From NCBI GenBank assembly GCA_041725875.1, contig JBGRQB010000058.1:1-22291 (forward strand): a stretch of DNA of 22,291 bases, given 5' to 3'. Each line of letters begins with the position of its first letter. The stretch's first letter is position 1. Source of the stretch: JBGRQB01 sp041725875. Its GTDB lineage: Bacteria; Bacteroidota; Ignavibacteria; Ignavibacteriales; Melioribacteraceae. The notes beneath the pieces are model-generated. The model was not told where the DNA came from. It ran no database searches and saw only the letters and a list, made by a program, of their open reading frames with translations. This document shows positions 6,671 through 14,056 of this stretch, in pieces. The position numbers were made by a program, and so were the translations under genes.

Positions 6671-8416
6671 ATGAGATACAAATCCCAGCTTTATGATGTG
6701 CCGAAAATTGCATCTGTTCAGAAAATGCTGCTTAATTCGGCAAAAAATTACGGTTCCAAACTGGCAATTGAAGATCTTAACAAAACGCCAATCAATAAAT
6801 TAACTTATAACGAACTTCTGGATCATGTATTAAGATTTGGTAATGCTCTACAAAATCTTGGTTACAAAGAGAAAAGTCACATTGCAGTTATAGGTGAAAA
6901 CAGAGTTCAGTGGGCAATTGCATATTTAACCGGAATGGCTTTTAATATGGTTGTTGTGCCTATTGACAGAAATTTGACAGATAATGAAGTTCTGAATATA
7001 GTTCACGAATCTGACTCTGAATGTGTTATTTTTTCAGGAAATTACACCGATCTTTTTGCCGATAAAAGAACCTCCCTGAAAAGAATTAAGCATTATATTT
7101 GTCTGGATGAAACCACCGAAGAGAACCTCCTTGAAATGAAAACTCTTATTTCGGAAACAGAACCTTTTGCAAAAGAGAATCTTCCTGAAATAAACAATTC
7201 TGAAATGGCAGAAATTATTTTCACATCAGGATCTCTTGGCAGAGCAAAAGGAGTTATGTTGAGTCAGGGAAACATAGTGGCTAATCTTATTGATATGGTG
7301 AGTATGTTGATGATGTATCCTGAAGACCGTTTTTTATCTGTGCTGCCAATGCATCATACTTACGAATGCACCTGCGGAATGTTGTGTCCGCTTTATGCAG
7401 GTTCTTCGGTTCATTATGCGCGTTCACTTAAAACAATTACAGATGATCTTCAAAAGATAAATGCAACAATCATTTTAGGTGTGCCGTTGCTTTATGATAA
7501 AATGTTTAAAAGAATTTCAAAATCTATTGAAGATGATAAAGTAAAATCAAAAGTAGTTCCGGTTCTGAGAAAAGTTACCAATGTAACTGAAAAGCTGGGT
7601 TTTGGCGGATTAAAGAAAAAAGTATTTAAAGAATTACATCGCAGATTTGGCGGTTCTCTCAGAATATTTATTGCCGGCGGTGCTGCTCCTGATCCTCTTG
7701 TGGCAAAGGGATTAAGAGAATTCGGATTTAATTTTTTACAAGGTTACGGCCTGACTGAAACTTCACCAATTCTTGCATTAAATCGTCTGGATCAATTTAA
7801 AGATAATGCTGCGGGATTACCTCTGCCAAGCGTTGAATTGAAAATCAATAATCCTGATGCAGATGGAATTGGAGAAATTTATGCTAAAGCTCCTAATGTG
7901 ATGCTTGGTTATTATAAGAATGAAAAAGCTACCGAAGAAGCTTTTGAAAACGAGTGGTTCAAGACAGGTGATATTGGTCTGATTGACAAAGATGGATTTT
8001 TACATATAAATGGCCGACAAAAAAACGTGATAATCTCAAACAGCGGGAAAAATGTTTTCCCGGAAGAGATAGAAGACATTTTAAACAGAAGTCCGTTTAT
8101 TTTGGAATCAGCTGTATACGGTGAAGAAAATGATAAACACGATGAAGTAATTGCTGCACAGATAGTTGTTGATGCAGAAGCGTTTATCAAGCTTTCTGAA
8201 ACTGAAGATATTAAAATAGATGATGCTTTGATTAAGAAGTATATTGCCATTGAGGTTAAAGCGGTTAACAAACAGCTTGCCGGATATAAACAGATCAAAA
8301 AATACTACATAAGAGAAAACGAGTTCGAAAAAACTACAACTCAAAAAATAAAACGTCACCTTATCAAAAAGTGGTTTACTTTTCAGCAATCACAATTTGA
8401 ACAATTCCAAAAGTGA
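6671..8416 (+). CDS. AMP-forming acyl-CoA synthetase (long-chain fatty acid-CoA ligase family)
   Basis: A class I adenylate-forming enzyme that activates a carboxylic acid, probably a long-chain fatty acid, through an acyl-AMP to acyl-CoA. Core motifs are in order: phosphate-binding loop IIFTSGSLGRAKGVMLS (about 182-198), GYGLTETSP (359-367), the ATP-ribose Asp in WFKTGDIG (about 429-436), INGRQKNVIISNSGKNVFPEEIE (446-468) and a C-terminal catalytic Lys in TTTQKIKR (K559). The loop reads TSGSLG where TSGTTG is usual. The 581-aa length and long linker fit the long-chain (FACL/AAE15-like) group, but the substrate cannot be read from the sequence. AAGGA precedes the ATG. The last 41 nt overlap the convergent menG gene, and both C-termini look genuine. 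Confidence 0.88.
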   Translation: MRYKSQLYDVPKIASVQKMLLNSAKNYGSKLAIEDLNKTPINKLTYNELLDHVLRFGNALQNLGYKEKSHIAVIGENRVQWAIAYLTGMAFNMVVVPIDRNLTDNEVLNIVHESDSECVIFSGNYTDLFADKRTSLKRIKHYICLDETTEENLLEMKTLISETEPFAKENLPEINNSEMAEIIFTSGSLGRAKGVMLSQGNIVANLIDMVSMLMMYPEDRFLSVLPMHHTYECTCGMLCPLYAGSSVHYARSLKTITDDLQKINATIILGVPLLYDKMFKRISKSIEDDKVKSKVVPVLRKVTNVTEKLGFGGLKKKVFKELHRRFGGSLRIFIAGGAAPDPLVAKGLREFGFNFLQGYGLTETSPILALNRLDQFKDNAAGLPLPSVELKINNPDADGIGEIYAKAPNVMLGYYKNEKATEEAFENEWFKTGDIGLIDKDGFLHINGRQKNVIISNSGKNVFPEEIEDILNRSPFILESAVYGEENDKHDEVIAAQIVVDAEAFIKLSETEDIKIDDALIKKYIAIEVKAVNKQLAGYKQIKKYYIRENEFEKTTTQKIKRHLIKKWFTFQQSQFEQFQK

Positions 8417-9056
8417 GTTTATGTAATTTTGTATTACTAAATCCGGCTTCCAGAAGGAGGTCGGGTAAATTTATCTTTTCCTCAAATTCCTTAACAGATT
8501 CAGGCAAGTAAGTATAAGCAGATTTATCTTTTGAAATTAACTTTCCAAGCAAAGGAAGCAGTTTTGAGAAATAAAACATATAAATTCCTTTGATGATAAA
8601 GTTTTTCGGAAGACTGAATTCCAGAATTGTAACTACACCTTTTTTTTCAAGAATTTCATAAAAGCTTTTAAATGCAGCAGGTATATCGTAAAAATTTCTT
8701 ACCCCGAAAGCCACTGTAATATTTGTAAATGAAGCCTCCTTAAAAGGGAGAATTTCAGCTTCTGTCTGAACAAGTTTTCCATTTATATCTTTATCTTTTT
8801 GTGAAAAGACAGACAACATATTTTTGGAAAGATCTGCTCCGGTTATTGATTTAACGCCATATTTTTTAGCTGTGAGAGAGAAATCTCCGGTTCCGCAGGC
8901 AAGATCTAATAATTTTGTTTTTTCATTCACACCGGTTAGTTTAAGAGCTTTTTTACGCCAGTAAAAATCTATCCCTGCACTTAAAAAATGATTCAGAAAA
9001 TCATATTTTTTTGAAATAGCATCAAACATATTTCTTACTTGTGCTTTTTTACTCAT
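8376..9056 (-). CDS. menG: Demethylmenaquinone methyltransferase MenG (UbiE/COQ5 family)
   Basis: A SAM-dependent C-methyltransferase that completes menaquinone by methylating demethylmenaquinone. The 226-aa length is typical. Visible are the N-terminal F..I...YD..N...S.G....WR signature (11-34), SAM motif I DLACGTGDFS (51-60), acidic residue D75 in TGADLSKNML, and the family motif VAFGVRNF (115-122). The end FGIVQIVIAEK matches the usual C-terminus, so the 41-bp overlap with the convergent acyl-CoA synthetase gene is probably real. GGAG lies 6 nt before the ATG. Start and stop overlap the PAP2 gene as ATGA, pointing to translational coupling in the rsmA-mgtE-pap2-menG run. Ubiquinone use is unlikely if this is an FCB bacterium (inference). 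Confidence 0.92.
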   Translation of the reverse strand: MSKKAQVRNMFDAISKKYDFLNHFLSAGIDFYWRKKALKLTGVNEKTKLLDLACGTGDFSLTAKKYGVKSITGADLSKNMLSVFSQKDKDINGKLVQTEAEILPFKEASFTNITVAFGVRNFYDIPAAFKSFYEILEKKGVVTILEFSLPKNFIIKGIYMFYFSKLLPLLGKLISKDKSAYTYLPESVKEFEEKINLPDLLLEAGFSNTKLHKLTFGIVQIVIAEK

Positions 9057-10006
9057 TTGAACTCCGAATAATTAATTTGGTGTCCGTTAGTTTTTTTGCC
9101 CCATAAATTATAAAGCTTGTATCCGCTCCACATTGTTAAGGCAAAAAACAGAAAACCGCCAAATACATCAAAAACATAATGGTATCTCAAATATACAGTT
9201 GAAAATATTAATAATGTACCTACAGGCAAAATAAAATATTTTGTTGATGAATTTAATTTCACTGACAAAAACATCGTAATAAGTGTCATTTGAGTGTGTC
9301 CGCTCGGGAAAACATCTCTTTGAACATGTTTTGCTGCTTCCGGCATAAATGATGTAATTGATTCTCCCTGATTTATCATTTCTCTTATCCAGTCAGTTGC
9401 AAATATTCCGGGCAGTTCCTGATTCAGCATATAAAAATCGTGTAAAGTGAATCGGGGACCGATTGCCGGCATTAATAAATAACCAAGATAAGAAAGGTAA
9501 AATCCGTAAACAATTGAAAACGCTACAAAATGGAAACCTGAATATTTTTTTCTTTTAGCCAGTTCAATTCCTAAAATAATAGGAAGAAAATAAAATGAAG
9601 CATAAACCCATTGCAATATTTCTGTAAATACCGGATGTGCAAACTGGTAAAGAAAATGTGTAGGATCGGTTCCAAATAAAAATCTGTCTATTTCTATTAA
9701 TAAATTATCGTAATCTCTGCCGTGAATAGGGGAGATCATATAATAGAGTTCTTTAAAAGTTATAAAGATTAAAACAATCAGGTACCAGCTGTGGATAGAA
9801 TGGATCAGTTTTGATTTATGTTCAGCATCACTTTTTGCAACTGCAAAAACAAATGTTATGATAAGCACATTAACGCTGTTCAAAATGTACCATTCAGACA
9901 CGCGGGCATGAAAAATAAAATTTATAATAGTAAGGATCAGATAAAATCCTATTACTACCAAATCTGTTGCATATAAATTCAGAAAGTAAGATCTTATTTT
10001 TGTCAT
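9053..10006 (-). CDS. PAP2-superfamily membrane phosphatase/phosphotransferase
   Basis: A 317-aa polytopic membrane protein with several hydrophobic segments from about residue 14 to 295. The PAP2 catalytic motifs are present: AIGPRF (about 181-186) as the degenerate first motif, FPSGHTQM with the catalytic-type His (about 233-240), and LRYHYVFDVFGG (about 271-282), equivalent to SRx5HxxxD. The long spacing and overall layout resemble the PAP2-like group that includes Aur1/inositolphosphotransferases (PAP2_3), so it could dephosphorylate a lipid pyrophosphate or phosphatidate or transfer a head group; the substrate is not determinable. Its start overlaps the mgtE stop and its stop overlaps the menG start, each by 4 nt (ATGA). 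Its place beside menG hints at isoprenoid or lipid metabolism, but this is weak. Confidence 0.85.
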   Translation of the reverse strand: MTKIRSYFLNLYATDLVVIGFYLILTIINFIFHARVSEWYILNSVNVLIITFVFAVAKSDAEHKSKLIHSIHSWYLIVLIFITFKELYYMISPIHGRDYDNLLIEIDRFLFGTDPTHFLYQFAHPVFTEILQWVYASFYFLPIILGIELAKRKKYSGFHFVAFSIVYGFYLSYLGYLLMPAIGPRFTLHDFYMLNQELPGIFATDWIREMINQGESITSFMPEAAKHVQRDVFPSGHTQMTLITMFLSVKLNSSTKYFILPVGTLLIFSTVYLRYHYVFDVFGGFLFFALTMWSGYKLYNLWGKKTNGHQINYSEFK

Positions 10007-11391
10007 TTTACAAAGTAAAGGGTAATAATTGATAAATAAATAATGAGTCCGAGAATATCATTTGTTGTGGTTACAAACGGACCCGTTGCAGTTGCGGGGT
10101 CAATATCAAATTTTTTCAAAATAAGCGGCACTATTGCTCCCATCATAGTTGCAATAAAAATTACCAGAAGGAGAGAAAATCCTACAACAAGAGAAGTTTC
10201 AAGGTTTTCGTCAAAGAAAAAAGTTGTTATTACGCAAAGAGAGGCACCAAGTACAATTCCGTTAATAAGTGCCACGGCAAATTCTTTGCTTAGTTTTTTC
10301 AGACTTTCCGTAAGCCATATATCACCGGAGGAAAGTCCCCTTACCATTACAATTGCAGCCTGAGTTCCTGTACTTCCTCCCATTGCCATTACAACGGGAA
10401 TAAAAGCAATTGCAGAAGCAAAACTGTTTTTTAAACTTCCTTGCCAGTCATCGAGAATAAAAGCTGCTAAAACTTCAAGTGCAAGAGCAATAAAAAGCCA
10501 GGGAAGACGAATTTTAGAAATTCTGAAAACGGAGTCACTCGATTCCTGTTCGTCGGAAAGACCCGCGATTTTCTGGATATCTTCTTCAGCTTCTTCACTA
10601 ATAACTTCAACAATATCGTCAATTGTAATTCTACCAACCATAACTTTGTTTTCATCAACAACCGGAATAGCAACCAAATCATACTTCTCCATTGTTACAG
10701 CCACTTCTTCCTGATCCAGATTTGCTTCTACATATAACAAATCTTCTTCCATAACTTCGGTAATAGGAGTATTACGCGGATGAATAAGAAGGGATTTTAG
10801 GCCGACAACGCCAACAAGTTTTTCAGATTGGGCGAGTATATAAATGTAAAACAGATTATCAAAATCATCTGCATTTTTTCTTACTTCGTGTATAGCGTCT
10901 CTGACAGTTGCATCTTTGTACAAAAATACAAAGTCGGAGCTCATTTTACCACCGGCAGTATCTTCCGGATATTTCAGAAGTTCTTTTACATCTTCGGATG
11001 ATTCTGAATCTATGTTATCAAGTACCTGATCCTGAATCTCTTCCGGTAGTTCGCTGATGATATCAGTTGCATCATCTGTTTCAAGTTCATCAATAATTGT
11101 TGTGATTTTGTCAGGGTCAATTTCTTCAAGAATTTTTTCTCTCAGATTTTCATCAACCTCTGTAATTACATCACCGGCGGTTTCGGTGTCGAGCAGATTA
11201 AAGACAAAAAACGCTTCATCAAAATGTAAATGGTTAATAATTTCAGCAATATCAGCCGGATGCAGATCAGATATTATATTTAATATACTTTTATCGGCAC
11301 CGGTTTCAATCAGGTTACTTATATTATCAATTAATTCCTGATCAACCTGAATGATATTTTTTACCTCTACATTTGATTTAGTTTTTGTCAT
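10003..11391 (-). CDS. mgtE: Magnesium transporter MgtE
   Basis: A Mg2+ channel/transporter of the cytoplasmic membrane. From the ATG at 11391 it is 462 aa, a normal MgtE length. Order: N-terminal alpha-solenoid domain (about 20-140, with LHPADIAEIINHL and repeated ELP/LD segments), YPEDTAGGKM at about 145, two CBS domains (about 155-270), the connecting helix, and a five-helix membrane domain from about 300 with MGGSTGTQAAIVMVRGL and the pore/Mg-site segment DPATATGPFVTTTNDILG. In known MgtE, cytosolic Mg2+ binding to the N and CBS domains closes the channel. An upstream in-frame ATG (11409) has no ribosome site; the chosen ATG has AGAGAGG 4 nt upstream. It overlaps rsmA by 14 nt and the PAP2 gene by 4 nt. 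No Mg2+ riboswitch is visible upstream. Confidence 0.94.
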   Translation of the reverse strand: MTKTKSNVEVKNIIQVDQELIDNISNLIETGADKSILNIISDLHPADIAEIINHLHFDEAFFVFNLLDTETAGDVITEVDENLREKILEEIDPDKITTIIDELETDDATDIISELPEEIQDQVLDNIDSESSEDVKELLKYPEDTAGGKMSSDFVFLYKDATVRDAIHEVRKNADDFDNLFYIYILAQSEKLVGVVGLKSLLIHPRNTPITEVMEEDLLYVEANLDQEEVAVTMEKYDLVAIPVVDENKVMVGRITIDDIVEVISEEAEEDIQKIAGLSDEQESSDSVFRISKIRLPWLFIALALEVLAAFILDDWQGSLKNSFASAIAFIPVVMAMGGSTGTQAAIVMVRGLSSGDIWLTESLKKLSKEFAVALINGIVLGASLCVITTFFFDENLETSLVVGFSLLLVIFIATMMGAIVPLILKKFDIDPATATGPFVTTTNDILGLIIYLSIITLYFVK

Positions 11392-12172
11392 AAAACCTCT
11401 CTTGAACATACTTTGTAAGAGTAATGTAGTTTTCGATTGTTAAGTTTTCGGCTCTTTTTGTCAGATCTATGTCTAAGTCCGCAAAATCACAAGTACTAAA
11501 TATACTATTACTTAATGAATTTTTTAAGGTTTTTCTTCTGTTGCCAAATGCAGCCTTTACAACTTTAATAAAAGTCTCAAGTTTTATCTGGTCGGGTAAT
11601 TTATCTTTAAAATCTATTTTAATAATTGCAGAAAAGACTTTTGGTTTTGGATAAAACACATTTGGCGAAATTTTGAAGCACAGTTTTGTATCAGCAATAT
11701 AATTTAATATCACAGCTAAAATTCCGTAATCTTTCGTGTTTTGAACCGCAGTAATCCTTTTTGCAACTTCAAGCTGCATCATAAGATGACAATCCTGAAT
11801 TTTATCTTTTTGTTCAATTAGTTTAAACAAAATAGGTGAGGTAATATTGTAAGGAATATTTCCTGCAACTCTTATTTTTTTTGAAAGATCGAGATTGTCG
11901 GAATTAAAATCGAATTTCAGAAAATCGTGATTGATTAACTTTAATTCGCCGAACCTTGCTGAAAGATCCTCAATAACTCTGGTATCAATTTCTATTGCAG
12001 TAAGAGTTCCGCATCTTTCCAAAATCTTTTCGGTTAATGCTCCTTGTCCGGGACCAATTTCCAAAAAGTTTTCATCTTTTGCAGGATTAATTGTTTCAAT
12101 AATTTTATTTATTATATTTTTGTCAGTTAAATAATTCTGACCAAATTGTTTTAAAGGTACTACTTTACTCAT
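11378..12172 (-). CDS. rsmA: 16S rRNA (adenine1518-N6/adenine1519-N6)-dimethyltransferase
   Basis: RsmA/KsgA dimethylates two adjacent adenines in the 3' terminal helix of 16S rRNA, a late step in 30S assembly. The 264-aa protein shows the family start FGQNYLTDKNI (9-19), SAM motif I FLEIGPGQGALTEKIL (about 36-51), TAIEID at about 57-62, and the catalytic motif GNIPYNITSPILFKL at about 125-139. The C-terminal helical domain has the FGNRRKTLKNSL signature. GGAAG just before the ATG is the ribosome site. The gene follows the lipoprotein gene by 41 nt and overlaps mgtE by 14 nt, so it probably heads the rsmA-mgtE-pap2-menG run. Confidence 0.95.
   Translation of the reverse strand: MSKVVPLKQFGQNYLTDKNIINKIIETINPAKDENFLEIGPGQGALTEKILERCGTLTAIEIDTRVIEDLSARFGELKLINHDFLKFDFNSDNLDLSKKIRVAGNIPYNITSPILFKLIEQKDKIQDCHLMMQLEVAKRITAVQNTKDYGILAVILNYIADTKLCFKISPNVFYPKPKVFSAIIKIDFKDKLPDQIKLETFIKVVKAAFGNRRKTLKNSLSNSIFSTCDFADLDIDLTKRAENLTIENYITLTKYVQERFYDKN
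11396..11402 (-). promoter_or_regulatory. Ribosome binding site of mgtE inside rsmA
   Basis: AGAGAGG on the minus strand, 4 nt before the ATG at 11391, lies inside the end of rsmA. It supports the shorter MgtE start (MTKTKSN) over the ATG at 11409. Confidence 0.6.
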
Positions 12173-12213
12173 AACTTCCAGATTTTAATAAATTACCCGG
12201 CCAATTTACCAGA

Positions 12214-12963
12214 TTAATTGTTAAAAAAATAATTGTTCTTTAATAAACCTTTTAATTCGCTTAATTTTAAGTGAATTTTGGTTCTGCCTGTTGAATAAGG
12301 CGCAATTTCGTAACTATTGAAAAGAAAAGTTAATCCATCATTAGTTATCAGAAAATTATCGTTTACTTTTAACTTTCCGTTTTCAACAAAATAGCCTTCT
12401 TCCTGATAATTTGATGTTTCGTTAAAATTATTATCAGAACGGAATTTTTTTTCTGCCAGAATGTTTAATTCATTCATCTTTTCTTTGGTAATTAAATCTT
12501 CCAGACTAATCCGTTTTCCGGTCTTTAAATCAAAACATAGATGCGTAACAAAAGTATTCGGATGTGCCCCTCCGGTGTAACTGAAATCTGTAAGTGTAAG
12601 ACTTAAAAGATTATCAGTTTTCATTACGGTTTTAATGTCTTTTTTAATTTCCCAGCTTTGCGGAGATGAAGGAAACTCATCAATAAACTCCTTATACTCT
12701 TTAATAAATTCTTTCTGAATTGTTTCAAGAGGTTTCTTTTCAGTTCCTTTGAGTTGTTCAACAATCACGGAGTTAATGTTATTGAGAGGAGAATCTTCGG
12801 GAAGATCAGTTATTTGCGGAAATAAAAACTGAACTGTTCCGCTCCGGTTCTCTGAAAATTCAATTTTGTCGGAAATCTCTTTTTCTTCAAGTTTAATTTG
12901 CTGATTAACACCACAAGCAGTTAAAAACAATACAATAAAAGAAAAAAACAAATTTTTCATCAT
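12214..12963 (-). CDS. Lipoprotein with DUF3298-type (RsiV-like) domain
   Basis: The N-terminus is a short lipoprotein signal, MMKNLFFSFIVLFLTACG, with lipobox LTAC and Cys17, so the mature protein should be anchored to a membrane facing the periplasm. The rest (about 230 residues) resembles DUF4163/DUF3298 proteins: FSYTGGAHPNTF and LCFDLKTGKRISLEDL in the middle, and a terminal FNSYEIAPYSTG...I.LKLSELKGLL. Related domains occur in the RsiV anti-sigma factor, which binds lysozyme, but there is no membrane-spanning anti-sigma part here, so function is unknown. Two adjacent ATGs exist (12963, 12960); AAGGAGG lies 4 or 7 nt upstream, and the second may be the one used. The gene is divergent from the ROK kinase gene and 41 nt upstream of rsmA. 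Confidence 0.8.
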   Translation of the reverse strand: MMKNLFFSFIVLFLTACGVNQQIKLEEKEISDKIEFSENRSGTVQFLFPQITDLPEDSPLNNINSVIVEQLKGTEKKPLETIQKEFIKEYKEFIDEFPSSPQSWEIKKDIKTVMKTDNLLSLTLTDFSYTGGAHPNTFVTHLCFDLKTGKRISLEDLITKEKMNELNILAEKKFRSDNNFNETSNYQEEGYFVENGKLKVNDNFLITNDGLTFLFNSYEIAPYSTGRTKIHLKLSELKGLLKNNYFFNN

Positions 12964-13024
12964 AGTTCCTCCTTAACTATCTAAAAAATCCCTTTTTAAA
13001 TATACAATTAATTATTAATGAAAA

Positions 13025-13055
13025 TTTGATAATATTTGTTATTCTGTATAAATTG
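13025..13055 (+). promoter_or_regulatory. Candidate Bacteroidota-type promoter for the ROK kinase gene
   Basis: TTTG (13025-13028), a 20-nt spacer, then TAAATTG (13049-13055) loosely fit the -33/-7 consensus, with mismatches in the -7 part. It lies about 34 nt before the ROK start in the divergent intergenic region 12964-13088. The sequence is very AT-rich, so chance matches are likely. Confidence 0.3.
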
Positions 13056-13088
13056 AAATCCTTATTTGTAACAAACTGACAGGTGAAA

Positions 13089-14045
13089 ATGGCAGGTAAA
13101 AAATATAAAGTTGCTGTAGATTTGGGCGGAACCAAAGTTCTTACCGCATTAATTAATTCAGATAATATTATTATTGCGAAAAAGAAAATGACCACCACAA
13201 CAGATGGCGGACCCAGATTTTTAATGAAATCAATTGCCAACTGCATTACAATGCTTCTGGAAGAAGCTGAAATACCTGAAAAAGATGTTGAGGGAATTGC
13301 CATTGGCGTACCCGGTACCGTAAACATCGAAACCGGTAAAGTAGGAAACGCACCTAATCTCGGAATTAAAAATTACAGTATAAAAACCGCACTTGAAAAA
13401 CATGTTAACATTCCTGTTTATGTTGAAAATGATGTTAACCTTGCCGCTCTTGGCATAAGAAGATTTGAGTTTGCCAATAAAGTAAATAATATGCTTGTTG
13501 TTTTTGTGGGAACCGGAATTGGTGCCGGATTTATTTTAAACGGACAAATTTACCGAGGCTCCACCTATTTTGCCGGAGAGATCGGTCATATAAAAGTTGA
13601 TTTACTGAATGGCGAAACAAAAACATTTGAAGAAGTAGCAAGCAGAACAGCGGTTGTTGATTCACTTAAAACAGAAATGAAAAGCGGAAAAAGCAGTGTC
13701 CTGAAAGATATAGTTCCGTTAGGTAAAAAAATCAAAAGTAAAAAAATTGCCGAAGCAATTCGTTTAAAGGATGATCTTGTAATTGATAAAATGACAGATG
13801 CCTGTAAACTTATCGGCGGTGTTTGTGCAAATATTGTAACTCTTCTTAACCTTGATACAATTGTATTTGGCGGGGGAGTGATAGAAGCCAATGCTCGTTT
13901 TATGCTTCCTAAAATAAAAGAAGCGTTTTCAGAAAATGTTCTGAACGAACCGGGTAAAAAAGTGAAACTTATTGCAACAAAACTTGGCGATGATGCACCG
14001 TTGATGGGAGGAATTACACTTATAGAAGAACGAAATATTAATTAA
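13089..14045 (+). CDS. ROK-family sugar kinase (glucokinase-like), lacking the Cys zinc motif
   Basis: A cytosolic ATP-dependent sugar kinase of the ROK fold, 318 aa. Visible are the phosphate-1 loop AVDLGGTKVL (9-18), AIGVPGTV (71-78), the catalytic Asp115 in YVENDVNLAALG, FVGTGIGAGFILNG (139-152), GEIGHIKVD with His167 (163-171), and the adenosine-site FGGGV (260-264). The ROK zinc cluster CxCGxxGC that normally follows the conserved His is absent: from D171 the chain goes through LLNGETKTFEEVASRTAV, as if the loop were deleted. Substrate is probably glucose or another hexose, but N-acetylhexosamines and fructose are possible. The ATG at 13089 is preceded by AGGTG; an in-frame GTG at 13083 is an alternative. 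The 3' end overlaps the ABC-F gene by 8 nt within a palindrome. Confidence 0.88.
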   Translation: MAGKKYKVAVDLGGTKVLTALINSDNIIIAKKKMTTTTDGGPRFLMKSIANCITMLLEEAEIPEKDVEGIAIGVPGTVNIETGKVGNAPNLGIKNYSIKTALEKHVNIPVYVENDVNLAALGIRRFEFANKVNNMLVVFVGTGIGAGFILNGQIYRGSTYFAGEIGHIKVDLLNGETKTFEEVASRTAVVDSLKTEMKSGKSSVLKDIVPLGKKIKSKKIAEAIRLKDDLVIDKMTDACKLIGGVCANIVTLLNLDTIVFGGGVIEANARFMLPKIKEAFSENVLNEPGKKVKLIATKLGDDAPLMGGITLIEERNIN

Positions 14046-14056
14046 TATTTCGTTCT
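14027..14056. terminator. Perfect 30-bp palindrome, probable bidirectional terminator, coding on both strands
   Basis: The half-site AGAACGAAATATTAA is followed directly by its exact reverse complement. RNA from either strand can form a stem of up to 13 bp with a 4-nt loop, followed by a T-containing tract (CTATTT-like). It covers both stop codons of the convergent ROK and ABC-F genes, so it probably ends both transcripts. The stem is AT-rich and the U-tract is imperfect, so its strength is uncertain. Confidence 0.6.

Noticed and set aside
7912..8298. A 128-codon open frame on the minus strand inside the acyl-CoA synthetase gene
   Set aside because: Antisense to a well-supported gene, low-complexity Ser/Ile-rich translation, no ribosome site or family resemblance; a shadow frame.
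10043..10363. A 106-codon plus-strand open frame opposite mgtE
   Set aside because: Complement of the conserved MgtE membrane domain; its apparent protein has no recognisable motif.
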